Made by a program: the position numbers and the translations under genes. The notes below the pieces were generated by a model. The model was not told where the DNA came from, did not search any database, and saw only the letters and a program-made list of their open reading frames with translations. From Actinomycetes bacterium (GTDB lineage Bacteria; Actinomycetota; Actinomycetes; S36-B12; GCA-2699445), in NCBI GenBank assembly GCA_022600255.1, contig JAHZKU010000015.1, positions 1 to 8,509 of the forward strand: a stretch of 8,509 nucleotides of DNA, written 5' to 3'. Shown here piece by piece: positions 6,084 to 8,509 of this stretch (the stretch's first letter is position 1; the number at the start of each line of letters is the position of its first letter).

Positions 6084-6167
6084 CATCCGATCCCCCATTC
6101 ATATCCCGGCAGCCCGTCGAAACGATCGTGACTAGGCTGCGGCGCCGACTTCGAGCGCTTTTCCTGC
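5998..6167. promoter_or_regulatory. Spacer upstream of the tad cluster
   Basis: These 170 bases lie between the stop of the zinc-ribbon gene and the cpaB-like start, both on the minus strand. This is the natural place for the tad promoter if the cluster is transcribed separately, but I see no -35/-10 pair that I would defend, and no terminator after the zinc-ribbon gene. Read-through from that gene is therefore possible. The only distinctive content is the leader ORF at 5994-6083 and two GGGGGA ribosome-site-like tracts (minus strand). Confidence 0.35.
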
Positions 6168-6911
6168 TTAAGCCAAGAGGGGCCCGAAATCCAAAGATTG
6201 ACGGCCCAATGTGAACCTTCCCACTGGTAGGTTCGACTTGTGTGACATACCGTGTGTGCGCCCTCCATATGCGTGAGCGTTCGACAGCACCCGATCTAGG
6301 TGAGCCTGCGCGACCATAAACTCCGAGTTCAGCGATCCCGCTATCGGTTCCTGGGTCCCCAACGCACGAAGTGCTGCGGCAATACGCTGCCGGCCGGCTT
6401 CCCAGTCCTGCTCGCCGCGATGCCAAAGATCAAACTCGTCGAAGATCTGCCAGAAGGCATCCAGTCTTTCCCGAGTCTGGTTGTCTGAGGTCAGCGAAGA
6501 AAGCTCGTTCTTGATTGCGAGTCGGAGCCGAACTGGGGGGCGCGCCAGAGCCGCCACGTCCTTTGCCGACGTTGCGGACCGAAGCGCGATGAAGACCTGG
6601 TGTGCCTCGGCGGCGGCCCTGTCAGCCAGCGCCTCTTCTGGGGCCGTCGCCACCATGGGCCCCAACCAGGTCCACCAGAGAACAGCAAGTGCGACTCCGC
6701 CAGCGGTCCCGAGTCCAAGCCCCCACTTGACCTTCGATCGCCAATTCCTGCTGCTGACCGGATCGGGCGGTAACCCGGTGGCACCCGCAACTCGGCGCAA
6801 CAGACTCTGACAATCCGGACAGTGCAGATCGCGATGAGTGCATCGGGTGCCGCATTGGCAGCAAACGCGACTGGCGTGGGTAGGGGTCTGAGAGGGGGTG
6901 GGATGCTGCAT
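6168..6911 (-). CDS. Zinc-ribbon single-span membrane protein of unknown function
   Basis: I do not recognise a named family. The ATG at 6911 is chosen for the AGGAG nine bases upstream (an earlier in-frame start at 6968 has no such support), giving 247 residues. A polar head (1-15) is followed by a compact cysteine cluster with two CxxC pairs (Cys17/Cys20 and Cys31/Cys34; Cys18 and Cys24 are extra), typical of a small zinc ribbon. A basic stretch (RNWRSKVKW, 55-63) precedes one membrane span (about 64-88), so the ribbon is probably cytoplasmic. Residues 90-215 are mostly helical and charged (EEALADRAAAEAHQVFIALR and later LDAFWQIFDEFDLWHRGEQD). The last 30 residues look less conserved in character. 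It is 170 bases upstream of the tad cluster on the same strand and divergent from the hydrolase. A role in the pilus or in sensing would be guesswork. Confidence 0.7.
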   Translation of the reverse strand: MQHPTPSQTPTHASRVCCQCGTRCTHRDLHCPDCQSLLRRVAGATGLPPDPVSSRNWRSKVKWGLGLGTAGGVALAVLWWTWLGPMVATAPEEALADRAAAEAHQVFIALRSATSAKDVAALARPPVRLRLAIKNELSSLTSDNQTRERLDAFWQIFDEFDLWHRGEQDWEAGRQRIAAALRALGTQEPIAGSLNSEFMVAQAHLDRVLSNAHAYGGRTHGMSHKSNLPVGRFTLGRQSLDFGPLLA

Positions 6912-6973
6912 CGAGTACCGCTCCTGATCAAGTGATTGCCGCGAGCGTAGGCCGAGTCGTGAAACCAAGGGAT

Positions 6974-6987
6974 GGGTCGTGCGACCC
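6974..6987. promoter_or_regulatory. 14-bp palindrome, candidate operator
   Basis: GGGTCG-TG-CGACCC is a perfect inverted repeat with 6-bp arms and a two-base centre, one base upstream of the weak -35 candidate for the plus-strand hydrolase gene and 62 bases before the start codon of the minus-strand gene. Symmetry and position between divergent genes suit a dimeric repressor or activator. No cognate regulator is visible in the window. Confidence 0.4.
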
Positions 6988-7040
6988 CTTCTTCCAAAAC
7001 GCCGTTCGTCCTACGTTGGCGATACCCAAGCTCATCTATT

Positions 7041-7045
7041 GGAGG
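7041..7045 (+). promoter_or_regulatory. Ribosome-binding site of the hydrolase gene
   Basis: GGAGG lies five bases before the ATG at 7051, a strong Shine-Dalgarno. It fixes the start there rather than at the in-frame upstream start near 6979, which would run back through the promoter region. Confidence 0.75.
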
Positions 7046-7050
7046 ACACC

Positions 7051-8499
7051 ATGATCTGGGGGACTGATCCGATTGCGCTACAACTACTGGCCACACGGAT
7101 TCGTGCTGGGTCACAACTGCTGCAGGACTTGACTGACCAAATGACGCGCACCGTTCACGTCTCCCAGTGGGCTGGGCATGATGCCACGGGTTTCGCGACC
7201 GCTTGGTGGCAGGTGCTGCGCCCTAGTCTTACAATCGCGGCTCAGGATTTGGGCCGCTTTGCGCAAGCGGTGGCCGAACAGGCAACCCAACAAGTGCAGG
7301 CAAGCACAGCTGTGGAAATGGCAGGATCAGCAGCGCTTTCTGAGTCTGATCTGACGCGACTGCGACAAATGCTCGAAGAACCGGCCAGTTTGAGCCGCGA
7401 CGAGCAACTAACCGCTATCTCGAATCGGATTTCGCCGCTAGCCTTGCTGGCGCTTGCCAACGGAAATCCGACGGCGATCGGCCAGCTCCCCGGCATCGAT
7501 GTACGCATTCGCGACTACGCGAATCGCCTCGCGATCAAGGAGTATCTTGTAGGTCAGCGGGACTACGAGGCCGGCCCTGAGCATCACCGCCGGATCGCTC
7601 TCCTAGACGAGATTCTCACTGCGACGCCCAGGGATATCTACGTTCTTTCTTTCGATCCTGCAGGCGACGGAAAGATTGCTGTCTCACTAGGTGATCCGCA
7701 GTCGGCAAAGAATGTGGCAGTCCTGGTTCCGGGCATCGGGACCGAACTGCACAGCTTCGGCGAGGTAATCGCCGATGCTCGGCGCGTGCGCGGAGAATCA
7801 CCAGATGTCGCCACTGTTGCTTGGCTGGGTTATGACCCACCGGGGGGAACGGGTGACCTGTCACGATGGCACGACCTACCTAGCGCCATGAGGGAGGACC
7901 GCGCCGTGAACGGGGCTGCCGGGTTGCAGCACTTCATGTCCGGCATGGTGTGGCGCCCAGACCAGCACGTCAGTGTCTTGGGCCATAGCTACGGTTCTGT
8001 GGTGGTGATGCACGCGGCGGCAGGGAGTGGCCTACCGATGGCGGACAAGGTCGTGACGCTGGGCAGCCCGGGATCGGCCTCATTCAATAGCGTCGGCGAC
8101 CTGGCGTTGGACAAAGACCAAACCTTTTACACGCTGGCAGCCGACGGCGACATTGTCTCTGGAGCTTACGGTGATCTTATCCCCGGTTTGGCCGGTGGCT
8201 GGGGTCCCTCAACTGTAGGACCGTGGCCACCAGACATCGGTACCTCTAGGATGCCCTCTGACCCCGGATTCGGTGGCATCCGTGTTGAAACCGATGCCTG
8301 GGCGAGTGCCACGAGCGACTCCGAGGGCCACTCGCAGTACTACGCTGCGGGTTCGGGAGGTCTCCTCAGTGTGCAGGCAATCGTAGCGGGCACTGTACCC
8401 CCAGAGCGTAGTTTCCAGCTCTCCGACCTACCCGCGTATGAGCGAGGATTGACCGGTGAAGTTCAAGAACACATCACGCAGTGGCAGGAACAGCGATGA
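7051..8499 (+). CDS. DUF1023-type alpha/beta hydrolase with WXG100-like N-terminus
   Basis: Predicted serine hydrolase of 482 residues; substrate unknown. The N-terminal 90 residues are helical with a WxG turn (Trp40-Ala41-Gly42, in SQWAGHDATGF), the layout of a WXG100 hairpin. A second helical region (about 95-195) leads to the catalytic domain. That begins with KNVAVLVPGIGT (220-231), where the oxyanion region is expected, and carries the nucleophile elbow GHSYGS (311-316, Ser313). DGDIVSG (365-371) supplies a probable catalytic Asp, and GHSQYY (426-431, His427) the probable His. This is the usual DUF1023 arrangement, and the triad looks complete. There is no signal peptide or membrane segment, so if exported it would need a route such as a WXG/type VII system, which is inference. 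The gene is divergent from the zinc-ribbon gene. Its TGA overlaps the ATG of the next gene, implying an operon to the right. Confidence 0.88.
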   Translation: MIWGTDPIALQLLATRIRAGSQLLQDLTDQMTRTVHVSQWAGHDATGFATAWWQVLRPSLTIAAQDLGRFAQAVAEQATQQVQASTAVEMAGSAALSESDLTRLRQMLEEPASLSRDEQLTAISNRISPLALLALANGNPTAIGQLPGIDVRIRDYANRLAIKEYLVGQRDYEAGPEHHRRIALLDEILTATPRDIYVLSFDPAGDGKIAVSLGDPQSAKNVAVLVPGIGTELHSFGEVIADARRVRGESPDVATVAWLGYDPPGGTGDLSRWHDLPSAMREDRAVNGAAGLQHFMSGMVWRPDQHVSVLGHSYGSVVVMHAAAGSGLPMADKVVTLGSPGSASFNSVGDLALDKDQTFYTLAADGDIVSGAYGDLIPGLAGGWGPSTVGPWPPDIGTSRMPSDPGFGGIRVETDAWASATSDSEGHSQYYAAGSGGLLSVQAIVAGTVPPERSFQLSDLPAYERGLTGEVQEHITQWQEQR

Positions 8500-8509
8500 A
8501 ACGTTGTCC
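8496..8509 (+). CDS. Start of a further gene, cut by the window edge
   Basis: An ATG at 8496 overlaps the hydrolase stop as ATGA, with AGGA six bases upstream. Only four full codons are visible (Met-Lys-Arg-Cys). The overlap and ribosome site suggest a co-translated downstream gene. Nothing can be said of its product. Confidence 0.45.

Larger units (their letters stand above)
6912..7050. promoter_or_regulatory. Divergent intergenic region between zinc-ribbon and hydrolase genes
   Basis: These 139 bases separate two divergently transcribed genes and must hold both promoters. For the plus-strand gene a weak candidate is TTCTTC (6989-6994), a 17-base spacer, then TACGTT (7012-7017), placed 23 bases before its ribosome site. 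No convincing promoter was found for the minus-strand gene. A perfect 14-bp palindrome sits at 6974-6987. Confidence 0.4.

Noticed and set aside
6491..7114. Minus-strand frame of 207 codons overlapping the zinc-ribbon gene and the divergent promoter region
   Set aside because: It crosses the hydrolase ribosome site and start, and competes with a frame that has a good start, CxxC motifs and a membrane span.
1..8509. CRISPR arrays, insertion sequences, attachment sites
   Set aside because: No tandem spaced repeats, transposase-like frames, terminal inverted repeats or integrase genes were seen.

Overview
The window is high-G+C DNA and reads as part of an Actinomycetota chromosome. Three things point there: the gene order of the reduced actinobacterial Tad (tight adherence/Flp) locus, a DUF1023-type alpha/beta hydrolase with a WXG100-like N-terminal helical region, and the absence of any secretin or other outer-membrane Tad component. 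Genus cannot be fixed from the sequence.

Layout. The first two thirds (about 277-5997) are a minus-strand tad gene cluster. In transcription order it runs: a CpaB/RcpC-like SAF-domain membrane protein (5997-5338), a TadZ/CpaE-like MinD-family protein with a lysine-less P-loop (5341-4583), the TadA/CpaF secretion ATPase (4590-3013), the membrane platform proteins TadB (3016-2150) and TadC (2153-1263), a Flp-like prepilin (1167-964) and a TadE-like pseudopilin (about 732-277). The first five genes overlap head to tail by 4 or 8 bases, three of the four junctions being ATGA, and mostly lack a Shine-Dalgarno sequence, so translational coupling is likely. The chain breaks before flp, where a 95-base spacer carries a perfect 16-bp inverted repeat directly ahead of a good ribosome-binding site. 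The two pilin-like proteins share a GxGTLE cleavage signature. No prepilin peptidase is in the window. Beyond tadE (1-276) there is no certain gene, only a weak partial ORF and a 9-bp hairpin.

Upstream of the cluster, on the same strand, lies a zinc-ribbon single-span membrane protein of unknown role (6911-6168). A 170-base gap between it and the cpaB-like gene contains a possible 29-codon leader ORF whose stop overlaps the cpaB start. Divergent from the zinc-ribbon gene, across a 139-base intergenic region with a 14-bp palindrome, is a plus-strand gene (7051-8499) for the WXG/DUF1023 hydrolase. Its stop overlaps the ATG of a further gene that leaves the window at 8509.

How they may work together. 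TadA, TadB and TadC would form the inner-membrane motor and platform that assembles processed Flp subunits, with TadE as a minor pilin. TadZ would position the machine, and the SAF protein may act as an extracytoplasmic assembly factor. The hydrolase and the zinc-ribbon protein are neighbours whose link to the pilus is unproven.
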